Part shown: in pieces, positions 1-6,351 of the stretch
Layout of the letters: each line of letters starts with the position of its first letter
Numbering within the stretch: position 1 is the first letter of the stretch
Assembly: GCA_025774805.1 (NCBI GenBank)
Contig: JALGZR010000128.1
Span: 1 to 9,422 of the forward strand
Length of the DNA: 9,422 bases
Direction: 5' to 3'
Source: a bacterium
Lineage (GTDB): Bacteria; ARS69
Notes under the pieces: generated by a model
Databases searched by the model: none
Told to the model about the DNA's origin: nothing
Seen by the model: only the letters and a program-made list of their open reading frames with translations
Made by a program: the position numbers and the translations under genes

Positions 1-304
1 CCCCGATCCGGAACTCCCGATCGACGAGGTGATTCAGGGGGACATGGGACGTGAGGAGATTGCGGCGGGTGTCCGCCGCCGTCAGCTCGAACCCGGAGTC
101 GCGGGGCAACGCCTCCAGGGTCTCACACTCGATCAGCGTGACCTCGCGGTGGGGCTCGGCGTCCCGTCCTCGCGCTTCCGCCCGGAGATACGTGCGGTCA
201 CCCTCCAGCCCCCGACCCGGCACTACCCGCACCTCGTCGACGGACCGCATCGGGCCGCCCTTCTCCGAGGCGATGTGGATCTCGAGCAGCTTTCCCTCAC
301 TCAC
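1..304 (-). CDS. MOSC domain protein, 3' end missing (runs off left edge)
   Basis: MOSC domains occur in molybdenum-cofactor sulfurases and in stand-alone proteins such as YiiM, where they are thought to handle sulfur or bind Moco; the substrate of this one is unknown. Read from the minus strand, the visible 101 residues begin VSEGKLLEIHIASEKGG. They then show the family hallmarks in order: GRGLEGDRTY near residues 32-41, VTLIECETLEAL near 56-67, and RRNLLTSHVPLNHLVDREFRIG near 80-101. I chose the GTG at 304 because GGGAGG lies six bases upstream; a second in-frame GTG at 310 abuts that ribosome site. The start overlaps the end of the yfhO gene by 8 bases (GTGAGTGA), so the two genes are probably translationally coupled. 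The C-terminal half, including any conserved cysteine, is outside the window. Family assignment is by motif recognition only. Confidence 0.8.
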   Translation of the reverse strand, partial: MSEGKLLEIHIASEKGGPMRSVDEVRVVPGRGLEGDRTYLRAEARGRDAEPHREVTLIECETLEALPRDSGFELTAADTRRNLLTSHVPLNHLVDREFRIG

Positions 305-2861
305 GGTCACCCTCCCGGCTCTTCCTCCGATCCGATACACCGATGAGAACGAGCGCCAGCAACCCGGAGACGGAGGCGAGCAGCCCGCGCGAGACGCTTT
401 CCGGGCGGTAGTCGAACCGGACCTCGCAGGAGCCGGGCGGAACCGCCACCGCCATGAAGAGGAAATCCGCGCGGTAGATCGGAGCGGCGCGGCCGTTCAC
501 GATCGCCGTCCAGCCGGGCGCCCAGCTCTCGAGAACGCGGAGGATCCCTCCCGCCGTCCAGCCGGGCGCCCAGCTCTCGAGAACGCGGAGGATCCCTCCG
601 TCTCCAGACTGCCACGCGCTTCGAATCCGGTTCGGTCCGTACTCGCAGAGCACCTTCTGTCCCGGACCCGGATCGGCGTAGCCGGGGGGACGGGGTGCCT
701 GTCCGCCCGGGCCCACCTCGAGCAGCGCCTTCGAGCGCGGGTCGTGGTTCGGGGACAGCAGCCTCCCCAGCAGTGATCGCCCGTCCTCGTGCGTCTCCCA
801 CCGGGAAAAGAGGGTAGCACGTCCCAGTCGCGGCTCGTGCCGGTTGAGGTCGGGCCCACGGTCGGCGTCTGCGAGCGTGGGAATCTCGTTCGGCCGAACG
901 TCCGTCGACACCAGAGCCGCCGCGTCCCACAGATCGAAGATCCGCTCCCGGATCGGGTGCGGAGTCGACGGAGCATCGAAGGCCTGGACGAAGGCCTCGT
1001 GGCGGCGGGGACTGAGCGGGTCGCAACCCTGGACCTGGGAGATCCCCAACGGGATGTTTGCGTTGCAGAGCATCATCCCCTTCGCCCACTCGTACGCCAT
1101 GAGGTTGTCGCTCCCGTAGAGCAGGTTTCCGAGCTGGTCGACGGACCGCGGCGTGTAGATCCGTTTTCCGGCGAGATCCTGATCCAGCTCGGCCGCGCGC
1201 TCCGGTACCCGGTCGTAGAATCCCCGCGCGGTGGGCATTCCGAGCGACCGTCCGACCAGGAAGAGGTCCACCAAGAGAAGCGTGATCCACACGGGGGCGA
1301 CACGGGTGCGGACGGTGCCGAGAAGAAGCCCGACCCCCCCCGCCGCGAGGACCACGCAACCCCGAACCACGAGGGTGGCGAGCCACGCGCTGCGCGTCGA
1401 CTCGTACGCCGCCTGCTGGAACGGCGCGATCCCCCCGGTCTGCAGGGACCGGAACGCCTCCGCCAGCGGACCGCGCGCCAGCATCCAGACCCCGATCAGC
1501 GCGAGCCCGATGGCCGCGATTCCGATGCAGGCCCAATCGAGTCGGGCCCGTCTCCGTAGAGCGGTCTCCAACCCGATCCCCGCGAGTGGGGCCAAGTGCA
1601 TCGCGATCAGGGCCCCCGCGGTCGCGGGCCACCGGATCCGGCCGAAGCCGGGGACGTGCTCATGGAGGAACGGGTAGACGGGGGTGTGGCGACCGATCGC
1701 CAGGACGACACCGATCACCAGACCGGTCAGCAGAAAGTAGGGCAGAGCCCGCGGAACGACCGGAGAATCGTGGTCGGAGCCCGGTCCGTCTCGGCGTATC
1801 GGACGTTGCCGTCTCGAGCCGACGAACGTCGGTCCCGAGGCCGCCACGAGAACGAGGGCCATCGCACCGATGTAGAACGCTCCGAATGAGTACTCGCCGA
1901 TCTCACCGCCCCAGAATCGAGTCCCGCCCGGAAACCCGCGGAAGAAGGGATCCACGAGCCCGAGGAGGGATTGCGGAGGAAGAGAACGGGACAGGGCCAC
2001 CGTCGCCTCGTACGGGGCGACCTTGGAGGAGAGCCGGGCCATCTCGATCGACGGCAGGATCTGCGCGGCGGTGAGGATCCCGCCGATCATCAACCCGGCC
2101 GGCCACGCTCCGAGCCGGTGGAGCCGGGCCGACCCGTCGAGACTCTCGTCGCTCCACATCCCGAGGATCAGGCAGACGGCGAGGATCGTGGCCGAGAGAA
2201 AGCCGAACAGCGCGAGCTGGGGATACCCGGCCAGCACGGACAGCGCCACCCCCGAGGCGGTCCACACCAACCCCCGGCCACGTCCTCTCCGGATGGATTC
2301 CCAGATGCCGCTCCAGACCAGAGGGATCCAGACGACGGACCCGATCTTCATCGGGAACTCGAGGTAGGACAGAGACCAGCTTCCGAAGGCGAAGAGCGCA
2401 CCGCCCAGGAACGCACCCCGCTCACTCAGACGGGCCCGCCGGAGGAAGCTCCGCATGAGGAAGCCCGCCACCGTGAGGTGGAGCATCATCCCCAGCGTCA
2501 GGGCCTGGTCGAACGGCAGGAACCAGTACAGCCAGTTCAGCGGGTAGTAGAATCCACACTGCAGATTCGCCAGGAGGGGAATGCCGCAGTACGTGCCCGG
2601 GTTCCAGAGGGGCAGATGGCCCGATTGCACGGCCTCCCGCACCGCCGTCTGCCAGGGGTGGAAGAACGTGAGGATGTCCCGGAGGACATAGGCACGACCC
2701 GTGAAGACGACGTCGTAGAGAAAGACGGCGGAGAGACCGAAGTAGAGAGCGAAGACCAGCAGTGCACGTCGCCGAGGGTTGACCGGAGATGCGGTCGAGG
2801 ACGGACTGAGAGGTTGGACCACGCCCGAATGCTCCCCGAGGGTTCCGTGGACACCTGACAC
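297..2861 (-). CDS. yfhO: YfhO-family polytopic membrane protein
   Basis: An 854-residue membrane protein of the YfhO family (GT-C-like fold). Characterised Gram-positive members take part in glycosylating teichoic acids from lipid-linked sugars; the role here is inferred to be envelope glycosylation. A first membrane helix lies near residues 33-52. It is followed by a loop with the conserved acidic residue (RDILTFFHPW, D62), then LPLWNPGTYCGIPLLANLQCGFYYPLNWL near 83-111, which is split here only by notation. About ten further hydrophobic helices extend to about residue 540, followed by a soluble C-terminal domain and a last helix near 824-843. The C-terminal domain shows the typical LESWAPGWTA...VNGR.APIYRADFLFMAV pattern. 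The start is GTG directly after an in-frame TAG, with no clear Shine-Dalgarno; GTG at codon 14 is an alternative. Residues 755-786 contain an exact 16-residue tandem duplication. The gene overlaps the downstream MOSC gene by 8 bases. Confidence 0.88.
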   Translation of the reverse strand: MSGVHGTLGEHSGVVQPLSPSSTASPVNPRRRALLVFALYFGLSAVFLYDVVFTGRAYVLRDILTFFHPWQTAVREAVQSGHLPLWNPGTYCGIPLLANLQCGFYYPLNWLYWFLPFDQALTLGMMLHLTVAGFLMRSFLRRARLSERGAFLGGALFAFGSWSLSYLEFPMKIGSVVWIPLVWSGIWESIRRGRGRGLVWTASGVALSVLAGYPQLALFGFLSATILAVCLILGMWSDESLDGSARLHRLGAWPAGLMIGGILTAAQILPSIEMARLSSKVAPYEATVALSRSLPPQSLLGLVDPFFRGFPGGTRFWGGEIGEYSFGAFYIGAMALVLVAASGPTFVGSRRQRPIRRDGPGSDHDSPVVPRALPYFLLTGLVIGVVLAIGRHTPVYPFLHEHVPGFGRIRWPATAGALIAMHLAPLAGIGLETALRRRARLDWACIGIAAIGLALIGVWMLARGPLAEAFRSLQTGGIAPFQQAAYESTRSAWLATLVVRGCVVLAAGGVGLLLGTVRTRVAPVWITLLLVDLFLVGRSLGMPTARGFYDRVPERAAELDQDLAGKRIYTPRSVDQLGNLLYGSDNLMAYEWAKGMMLCNANIPLGISQVQGCDPLSPRRHEAFVQAFDAPSTPHPIRERIFDLWDAAALVSTDVRPNEIPTLADADRGPDLNRHEPRLGRATLFSRWETHEDGRSLLGRLLSPNHDPRSKALLEVGPGGQAPRPPGYADPGPGQKVLCEYGPNRIRSAWQSGDGGILRVLESWAPGWTAGGILRVLESWAPGWTAIVNGRAAPIYRADFLFMAVAVPPGSCEVRFDYRPESVSRGLLASVSGLLALVLIGVSDRRKSREGDRE
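504..599. repeat. Perfect 48-bp tandem duplication inside yfhO
   Basis: Positions 504-551 and 552-599 are identical over all 48 bases. The unit is 16 codons, so the reading frame is kept and the protein gains a second copy of GGILRVLESWAPGWTA. Sequences flanking the pair do not extend the repeat. The motif is normally present once in YfhO proteins, so one copy is surplus. Confidence 0.97.
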
Positions 2862-2895
2862 CTAACTCGGCCATCTGAGGGAAGGTGTCCAGGGG

Positions 2896-2924
2896 ATTGT
2901 AGGTTGTGCTTCGAAGATTGTGTT
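2896..2924 (-). promoter_or_regulatory. Possible yfhO promoter
   Basis: On the minus strand TACAAT (2901-2896) matches the -10 consensus at five of six bases, about 35 bases before the yfhO GTG. Seventeen bases upstream of it is AACACA (2924-2919), a poor -35 that lies within the inner end of the left inverted-repeat arm. If real, the inverted repeat would overlap the promoter, placing it well for regulation. The weak -35 keeps this tentative. Confidence 0.25.
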
Positions 2925-3006
2925 TTTGGCCGGAAGGTGGACGAGGACCGTGCCATGCCCACGATCCAGGCAAGATCCGTGCTAAACACATTCTTCGAAG
3001 CACAAC
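2903..3006. repeat. 104-bp element with 23-bp near-perfect inverted repeats
   Basis: The left arm (2903-2925) begins GTTGTGCTTCGAAGA and ends TGTGTTT; the right arm (2984-3006) is its reverse complement with one mismatch (22 of 23). Each arm contains the palindrome CTTCGAAG. The 58-base interior has no convincing gene. The arms are AT-richer than the surrounding sequence. No target-site duplication is visible at the outer edges. It could be a MITE-like remnant, a long hairpin in the yfhO leader, or paired operator sites; the sequence alone does not decide. Confidence 0.85.
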
Positions 3007-3048
3007 AAAAAGGATAGCCGGACCCATACCTCTCGGTCCGGCTATCCT
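3007..3048 (-). terminator. Rho-independent terminator of the small minus-strand gene
   Basis: A perfect 14-bp stem (3011-3024 with 3035-3048) encloses a 10-base loop. On the minus strand it is followed by TTTT then GTTGTG, a usable U-tract. On the plus strand the following bases are CTCTCTTGGG, which is weaker. It lies 56 bases after the stop of the small gene ending at 3104, and its U-tract abuts the outer edge of the 104-bp inverted-repeat element. Confidence 0.8.
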
Positions 3049-3103
3049 CTCTTGGGACGTGTCCTGTCGCCTGGCGTTCGCTGCGGGAACCCCGCCCGAC
3101 GCC

Positions 3104-3319
3104 TCAGTAGGACTTCAGCTCCGTGATTTGGGAGATTCGGTCGCATTCGAAAACGAAGGCGACGCGTTCCGTGTAGTAGTACCAGGTCTGCATCGGTTCG
3201 CAGTCGACCATGTCATCGGGCCGGCCATAGATACGAGCCACCGAATGCTGCATGGAGCTCACACCGTGGCGTTCCGCGATGTCTTTGGCGAAGCTGCGGT
3301 CCTTGGTGATGTAAACCAT
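3104..3319 (-). CDS. Small orphan protein, resembles the core of BamE/SmpA- or GWxTD-type domains
   Basis: The function is not recognised. From ATG 3319 the product is 71 residues: MVYITKDRSFAKDIAERHG at the start, IYGRPDDMVDCEPMQTWYYY in the middle, and AFVFECDRISQITELKSY at the end. The pattern 'YG.PD ... WYYY ... FVF..DRI..I' recalls small periplasmic BamE/OmlA-like repeats and the tail of GWxTD domains, but no signal peptide precedes it, so the resemblance is only suggestive. The frame stays open upstream to TTG at 3445 (113 residues) with a GTG at 3412. That extra part is arginine-rich, lies over the predicted promoter and leader, and is not preferred; ATG 3319 itself lacks a good Shine-Dalgarno. 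A promoter upstream and a strong terminator downstream support a real transcription unit. It could also be a truncated remnant of a larger gene. Confidence 0.5.
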   Translation of the reverse strand: MVYITKDRSFAKDIAERHGVSSMQHSVARIYGRPDDMVDCEPMQTWYYYTERVAFVFECDRISQITELKSY

Positions 3320-3364
3320 TTGTTGAGCCGGTTGCCTTGTCCGGAGTTGCGAGTTCGCCGGGAA

Positions 3365-3401
3365 CGACCGAAACGGTCGCCCCGACCGGCAATGTCCGGT
3401 C
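3365..3401 (-). promoter_or_regulatory. Two adjacent inverted repeats in the small gene's leader
   Basis: GACCGG/CCGGTC (3384-3389 with 3396-3401, six-base gap) and CGACCG/CGGTCG (3365-3370 with 3374-3379, AAA between) lie four bases apart. They fall just after the predicted minus-strand transcription start and before ATG 3319. They could be operator sites or leader hairpins. Short GC-rich palindromes also arise by chance at this composition. Confidence 0.35.
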
Positions 3402-3416
3402 TGGTGGAGCACGACG

Positions 3417-3445
3417 AGGGTATCAGAATGCCCCAATCGAGTCAA
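3417..3445 (-). promoter_or_regulatory. Sigma70-type promoter for the small minus-strand gene
   Basis: On the minus strand TTGACT (3445-3440) is followed after exactly 17 bases by TACCCT (3422-3417). TG sits one base upstream of the -10, as in extended -10 promoters. Predicted transcription would start near 3410 and end at the 3011-3048 terminator. The -35 matches at five of six bases and the -10 at three of six. Confidence 0.45.
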
Positions 3446-3487
3446 GGTAGGCCCTCTGCTTTCGGCTGGAGGTGGGGGCTGAAACCC

Positions 3488-3516
3488 TTGTCAGGCTTGA
3501 TCTTCGGCGCTATTTG
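3488..3516 (+). promoter_or_regulatory. Possible galE promoter
   Basis: TTGTCA (3488-3493) and TATTTG (3511-3516) are separated by 17 bases, giving a start near 3523 and a leader of about 90 bases before galE. The -10 is only a three-of-six match. It would fire divergently from the minus-strand promoter about 45 bases away. Confidence 0.35.
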
Positions 3517-3612
3517 TCAACTTTGGGCCCTACCGTGGGGTACGTGGGGCAGGGGCTTCGTCGCATGTGCGGTGCGGCCTCGGATGCGGCCCCGGAAGAG
3601 GGGAGATCGGAG

Positions 3613-4590
3613 ATGAAGGTCCTGGTCACCGGCGGGGCAGGATACATCGGGAGTGTCGTGTGCGAACGGCTTCGGGAGGAAGGTCACGACGCCACCGTCC
3701 TCGACGACCTCAGCCAAGGGCACCGGGAAGCGGTTCCCGTCGGGACCGAGCTGCTCGAAACGGATCTGCGGGACCGCCGGGCGCTGCGCGCGTCGCTGTC
3801 GGGACGGTCGTTCGACGTGGTCATGCACTTCGCGGCCTCCAGCCTGGTCGGAGAGTCGATGAAAGACCCCGGCCGCTACTTCGAGAACAACGTCTCCGCC
3901 GGAATCAACCTTCTCGAGGAGTCGCGGCGCATCGGCGCCGACCGGTTCGTCTTCTCGTCCACCGCGGCGACGTACGGCGAACCCGAGCGGAGCCCGATCA
4001 CCGAGGACTTCCCGACGATCCCCACGAACCCGTACGGAGAGTCCAAGCTCATGTTCGAGAGGATTCTGGACTGGTACGTTCGCGTGCGGGATCTACGCTA
4101 CGTCGCTCTCCGGTATTTCAACGCGGCCGGTGCGTCCGGGACCTGCGGAGAAGATCACGATCCGGAGACGCACTTGATTCCGTTGGTGTTGAAGGCGGCG
4201 GCGGACGGGGGAAAGGTTCACGTCTTCGGGGACGACTACCCGACTCCCGACGGGACTTGCGTTCGGGATTACATCCACGTTCTGGATCTGGCCGACGCCC
4301 ATCTCAAGGCGATGGAGGCCATGGACCGGGGCGTCGGGGGCGCGTTCAACCTCGGCAATGGAGCGGGGTTTTCGGTCACGGAGGTCATCTCCGCGGCCGA
4401 AGACGTCACCGGAAGGCGGATCCGGAAGGCTCGGGCGCCGCGGCGTCCCGGGGATCCCCCGACGCTCGTCGCGTCCTCCGCACGCGCCGAGGAAGCTCTC
4501 GGGTGGAAACCGTGTCGGGAAGATCTGCCCACGATTCTGGAGAGTGCCTGGCGGTGGCACCGGGAGCATCCCCGGGGGTACGGCGGGTGA
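3613..4590 (+). CDS. galE: UDP-glucose 4-epimerase
   Basis: Interconverts UDP-glucose and UDP-galactose, and in some bacteria also UDP-GlcNAc and UDP-GalNAc, using tightly bound NAD; a cytosolic short-chain dehydrogenase/reductase. The 325-residue product has normal family length. It shows the Rossmann motif GGAGYIG at 7-13 (G7, G10, G13), the DDL NAD-ribose contact at 31-33, MHFAA at 71-75, SSTAATYG at 115-122, catalytic Y141xxxK145 in NPYGESK, RYFNAAGA at 167-174, and TPDGTCVRDYIHV at 211-223. The ATG at 3613 was chosen because GAGGGGAG lies seven bases upstream and MKVLVTGGAGYIG is the standard N-terminus; the frame is open earlier but without family sequence. By eye, the E. coli Tyr299 gatekeeper position aligns with Leu285 (PPTLVASS), as in Bacillus-type enzymes, so relaxed substrate use is possible. 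It precedes the tRNA pair on the same strand. Confidence 0.95.
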   Translation: MKVLVTGGAGYIGSVVCERLREEGHDATVLDDLSQGHREAVPVGTELLETDLRDRRALRASLSGRSFDVVMHFAASSLVGESMKDPGRYFENNVSAGINLLEESRRIGADRFVFSSTAATYGEPERSPITEDFPTIPTNPYGESKLMFERILDWYVRVRDLRYVALRYFNAAGASGTCGEDHDPETHLIPLVLKAAADGGKVHVFGDDYPTPDGTCVRDYIHVLDLADAHLKAMEAMDRGVGGAFNLGNGAGFSVTEVISAAEDVTGRRIRKARAPRRPGDPPTLVASSARAEEALGWKPCREDLPTILESAWRWHREHPRGYGG

Positions 4591-4624
4591 CGGCCGCACG
4601 GGCGGGAGGCCGGGGGCCGTGCCA

Positions 4625-4653
4625 TTGACAGCGCGGGGGCAGTCCCCTAATCT
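4625..4653 (+). promoter_or_regulatory. Promoter of the tRNA-Phe/tRNA-Thr unit
   Basis: A perfect TTGACA (4625-4630) is followed after 17 bases by TAATCT (4648-4653), about 40 bases upstream of tRNA-Phe. This is the best-matching sigma70-type promoter in the window and may drive both tRNAs and, by read-through, the glmM-like gene. Confidence 0.6.
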
Positions 4654-4692
4654 CAGCTGTCCTCGTATCGGGAAAAGTCCGGAGTCCGGGGA

Positions 4693-4768
4693 GAGCCGGT
4701 AGCTCAGTTGGTAGAGCACAGGACTGAAAATCCTGGTGTCCCCAGTTCAACTCTGGGCCGGCTCACCA
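4693..4768 (+). tRNA. tRNA-Phe (anticodon GAA)
   Basis: A full cloverleaf can be drawn. The acceptor stem is GAGCCGG with CCGGCTC, the D stem GCTC/GAGC, and the anticodon stem CAGGA/TCCTG with loop CTGAAAA giving GAA at 4726-4728. The variable loop is five bases, and the T stem is CCCAG/CTGGG with loop TTCAACT. The discriminator is A and CCA is encoded at 4766-4768. Total 76 bases with all stems fully paired. Confidence 0.97.
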
Positions 4769-4809
4769 CCTCGAAACTCGAGGACCGAAGCACGCTCCCT
4801 CCGGGAAGA

Positions 4810-4885
4810 GCTGGTGTAGCTCAGTTGGTAGAGCAACGCACTCGTAATGCGTAGGTCAGCGGTTCGACTCCGCTCACCAGCTCCA
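4810..4885 (+). tRNA. tRNA-Thr (anticodon CGU)
   Basis: A cloverleaf with acceptor GCTGGTG/CACCAGC, D stem GCTC/GAGC, anticodon stem ACGCA/TGCGT and loop CTCGTAA, giving anticodon CGT at 4843-4845 (reads ACG). The T stem is AGCGG/CCGCT with loop TTCGACT. The discriminator is T and CCA is encoded at 4883-4885. It lies 41 bases after tRNA-Phe; the spacer contains a small CCTCG/CGAGG hairpin that may help processing. Confidence 0.97.
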
Positions 4886-4970
4886 TCTTCTCCGCCGGGA
4901 CGGTCGGCCTCGCTCGCCGGCCCGGCTCCGTCTTCCCCTCCGTAGGGCCGATCCGCCGGCCGGGAGAAGA
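4886..4970 (+). promoter_or_regulatory. Leader stem that would pair with the glmM Shine-Dalgarno
   Basis: TCTTCTCC at 4886-4893, directly after the CCA end of tRNA-Thr, is perfectly complementary to GGAGAAGA at 4963-4970, the only Shine-Dalgarno candidate for the next gene. The pairing continues after a two-base bulge with GCCGG (4894-4898) to CCGGC (4956-4960). Smaller stems (GACGG/CCGTC, CCCT/AGGG) lie inside. Such a structure could hide the ribosome site when formed. This is inference; GC-rich sequence makes chance pairing fairly likely. Confidence 0.35.
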
Positions 4971-4973
4971 CCC

Positions 4974-6323
4974 CTGAACGGCCTCATCTTCTCGGTCTCC
5001 GGGGCGCGCGGCATCGTCGGCCGCGATCTCGACCCCCTCAACATCACCGAGATCGCGGCGCATTTCGGTTTGTGGTGCGGTCGCGGGCGCGTGGCGGTGG
5101 GGCGGGACTCTCGCGTCTCCGGCGAAATGGCGATGGCGGCGGTCACCTCCGGGCTGCTGGGGGTCGGCTGCGACGTGGTGGATCTCGGCATCGTGAGCAC
5201 GCCCACCGTCGAGGTCGCGGTGCGGGAGATCGGGGCCGTGGGCGGAATCCAGATCTCCGCCTCCCACAATCCCGCCGATTGGAACGCGCTGAAGCTGCTC
5301 TCCGATCGTGGCATCTTTCTCACCCCCGCGGAGGGGGCGGATCTCCGCTCCCGAATCGATTCCGGAAGACCCGGGTTCCGAGAATGGGACGCCCTCGGGG
5401 TCCGTTCCGAGCGGCGGGACCTCTCGGCGATTCACGTCGATCGCATCCTCGACTCCCCCTTGGTCGAGACCGAGCGGATCAGGGCCCGGAGGATCCGCGC
5501 GGTCGTCGACTGCGTGGCCGGCGCCGGGGGAGAGATCGCCGGCATCCTCCTGGGGCGCCTCGGAGTGGAGGCGACGTTGCTGAACCGGGAGCCCACCGGT
5601 CTCTTCCCGCGCGATCCGGAGCCCCGACCCGAGAACCTGGCCGAGCTGAGCGAGCGGGTCGCCTCCACGGGGGCCGACGTCGGATTCGCGCTCGACCCCG
5701 ACGCCGATCGGCTGTCGGTCGTCGACGAGTCGGGTCACCCTATCGGGGAGGAAGTCACGCTCGCCGTGGTGGTAGACTCCGTTCTGCCCCGTGTGGGAGG
5801 CGACGTCGTCATCAACGTGTCGACGACGATGGCCATCGACGACATCGCCGCCCGCCACGGAGCCCGCGTGCACCGAACCGCGGTGGGAGAGGTCAACGTC
5901 ACCGAGAAGATGCTGGCGACCGGATCCCACGTCGGGGGAGAGGGGAACGGGGGAATCATCGTTCCCGCGGTGAATCCGGGGCGGGACGGCCTTCTGGGCA
6001 TCGCCCTGGTCCTGACCGCCCTGGCCCGGGAGGGCACGAAGGTGTCCGAGTTGGCCTCGCGGATCCCCCCGACCACCATGCGGAAGGAGAAAATCGAGAT
6101 CCCCGACCTGGATGTCGATCAAGTACTCGGAGGATTGGAGAGAGGCTTCGTCGACGCTCGCCCCGATCGTACCGACGGACTCAAGCTCCTCCTGGAGGAC
6201 GGCTGGGTCCATGTGAGAAAGTCGAACACCGAGCCCATACTGCGACTTCTCGCGGAGGCCAGGCACCCGGAACGAGTGGACGAGCTCATGGCCAAAGCCC
6301 GCAGGCTCGTCGCCGGAGCCTGA
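4974..6323 (+). CDS. glmM: Phosphoglucosamine mutase-type phosphohexomutase, apparent CTG start
   Basis: Alpha-D-phosphohexomutase family; with glmS next door it most likely converts glucosamine-6-phosphate to glucosamine-1-phosphate for UDP-GlcNAc synthesis, although phosphomannomutase/phosphoglucomutase activity cannot be excluded. The 449 residues match the usual length. Visible motifs: SVSGARGIVG at 7-16, GRDSR at 43-47, ISASHNP at 94-100 with phosphoserine S97, metal loop DPDADR at 241-246, sugar loop GGEGNGG at 321-327, and C-terminal phosphate site RKSNTEP at 415-421. The sugar loop is the archaeal-like GEGNGG form, not the GE.SGH of typical bacterial GlmM. The first conventional start, TTG 5070, would remove the first 32 residues including SGARG. 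The frame upstream is open back to 4848 and has no ATG, GTG or TTG, only CTG 4974 with GGGAG spaced nine bases ahead. The stop is 28 bases before glmS, implying an operon. Confidence 0.88.
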   Translation: MNGLIFSVSGARGIVGRDLDPLNITEIAAHFGLWCGRGRVAVGRDSRVSGEMAMAAVTSGLLGVGCDVVDLGIVSTPTVEVAVREIGAVGGIQISASHNPADWNALKLLSDRGIFLTPAEGADLRSRIDSGRPGFREWDALGVRSERRDLSAIHVDRILDSPLVETERIRARRIRAVVDCVAGAGGEIAGILLGRLGVEATLLNREPTGLFPRDPEPRPENLAELSERVASTGADVGFALDPDADRLSVVDESGHPIGEEVTLAVVVDSVLPRVGGDVVINVSTTMAIDDIAARHGARVHRTAVGEVNVTEKMLATGSHVGGEGNGGIIVPAVNPGRDGLLGIALVLTALAREGTKVSELASRIPPTTMRKEKIEIPDLDVDQVLGGLERGFVDARPDRTDGLKLLLEDGWVHVRKSNTEPILRLLAEARHPERVDELMAKARRLVAGA

Positions 6324-6351
6324 TCGCCAGGAGAGATCCGGGAGATCCATC

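Noticed and set aside
504-599. CRISPR array or direct-repeat locus
   Set aside because: Only two abutting copies without spacers, in frame within a gene.
1971-2858. Plus-strand open frame of 295 codons opposite yfhO
   Set aside because: Highly charged shadow sequence; the minus frame is the conserved YfhO protein.
2903-3006. Complete insertion sequence
   Set aside because: At 104 bp with no transposase frame and no visible target duplication it cannot be an autonomous IS.
3050-3106. UGA at the end of the small minus-strand gene as a selenocysteine codon, given tRNA-Sec in the window
   Set aside because: No SECIS-like hairpin lies at the required distance; the downstream stem is a terminator with a U-tract 56 bases on, and the downstream frame has no conserved character.
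2906-3616. Plus-strand frame of 236 codons running from the inverted repeat into galE
   Set aside because: It crosses the inverted repeat and terminator, has no recognisable domain, and its only tidy properties come from overlapping the minus-strand small gene and galE leader.
4591-4624. Intrinsic terminator after galE (GCACGG/CCGTGC)
   Set aside because: The stem is only six bp with a large loop and no following T-run.
6324-6351. glmS ribozyme/riboswitch
   Set aside because: Only 28 bases separate glmM and glmS, far too short for the ribozyme fold.
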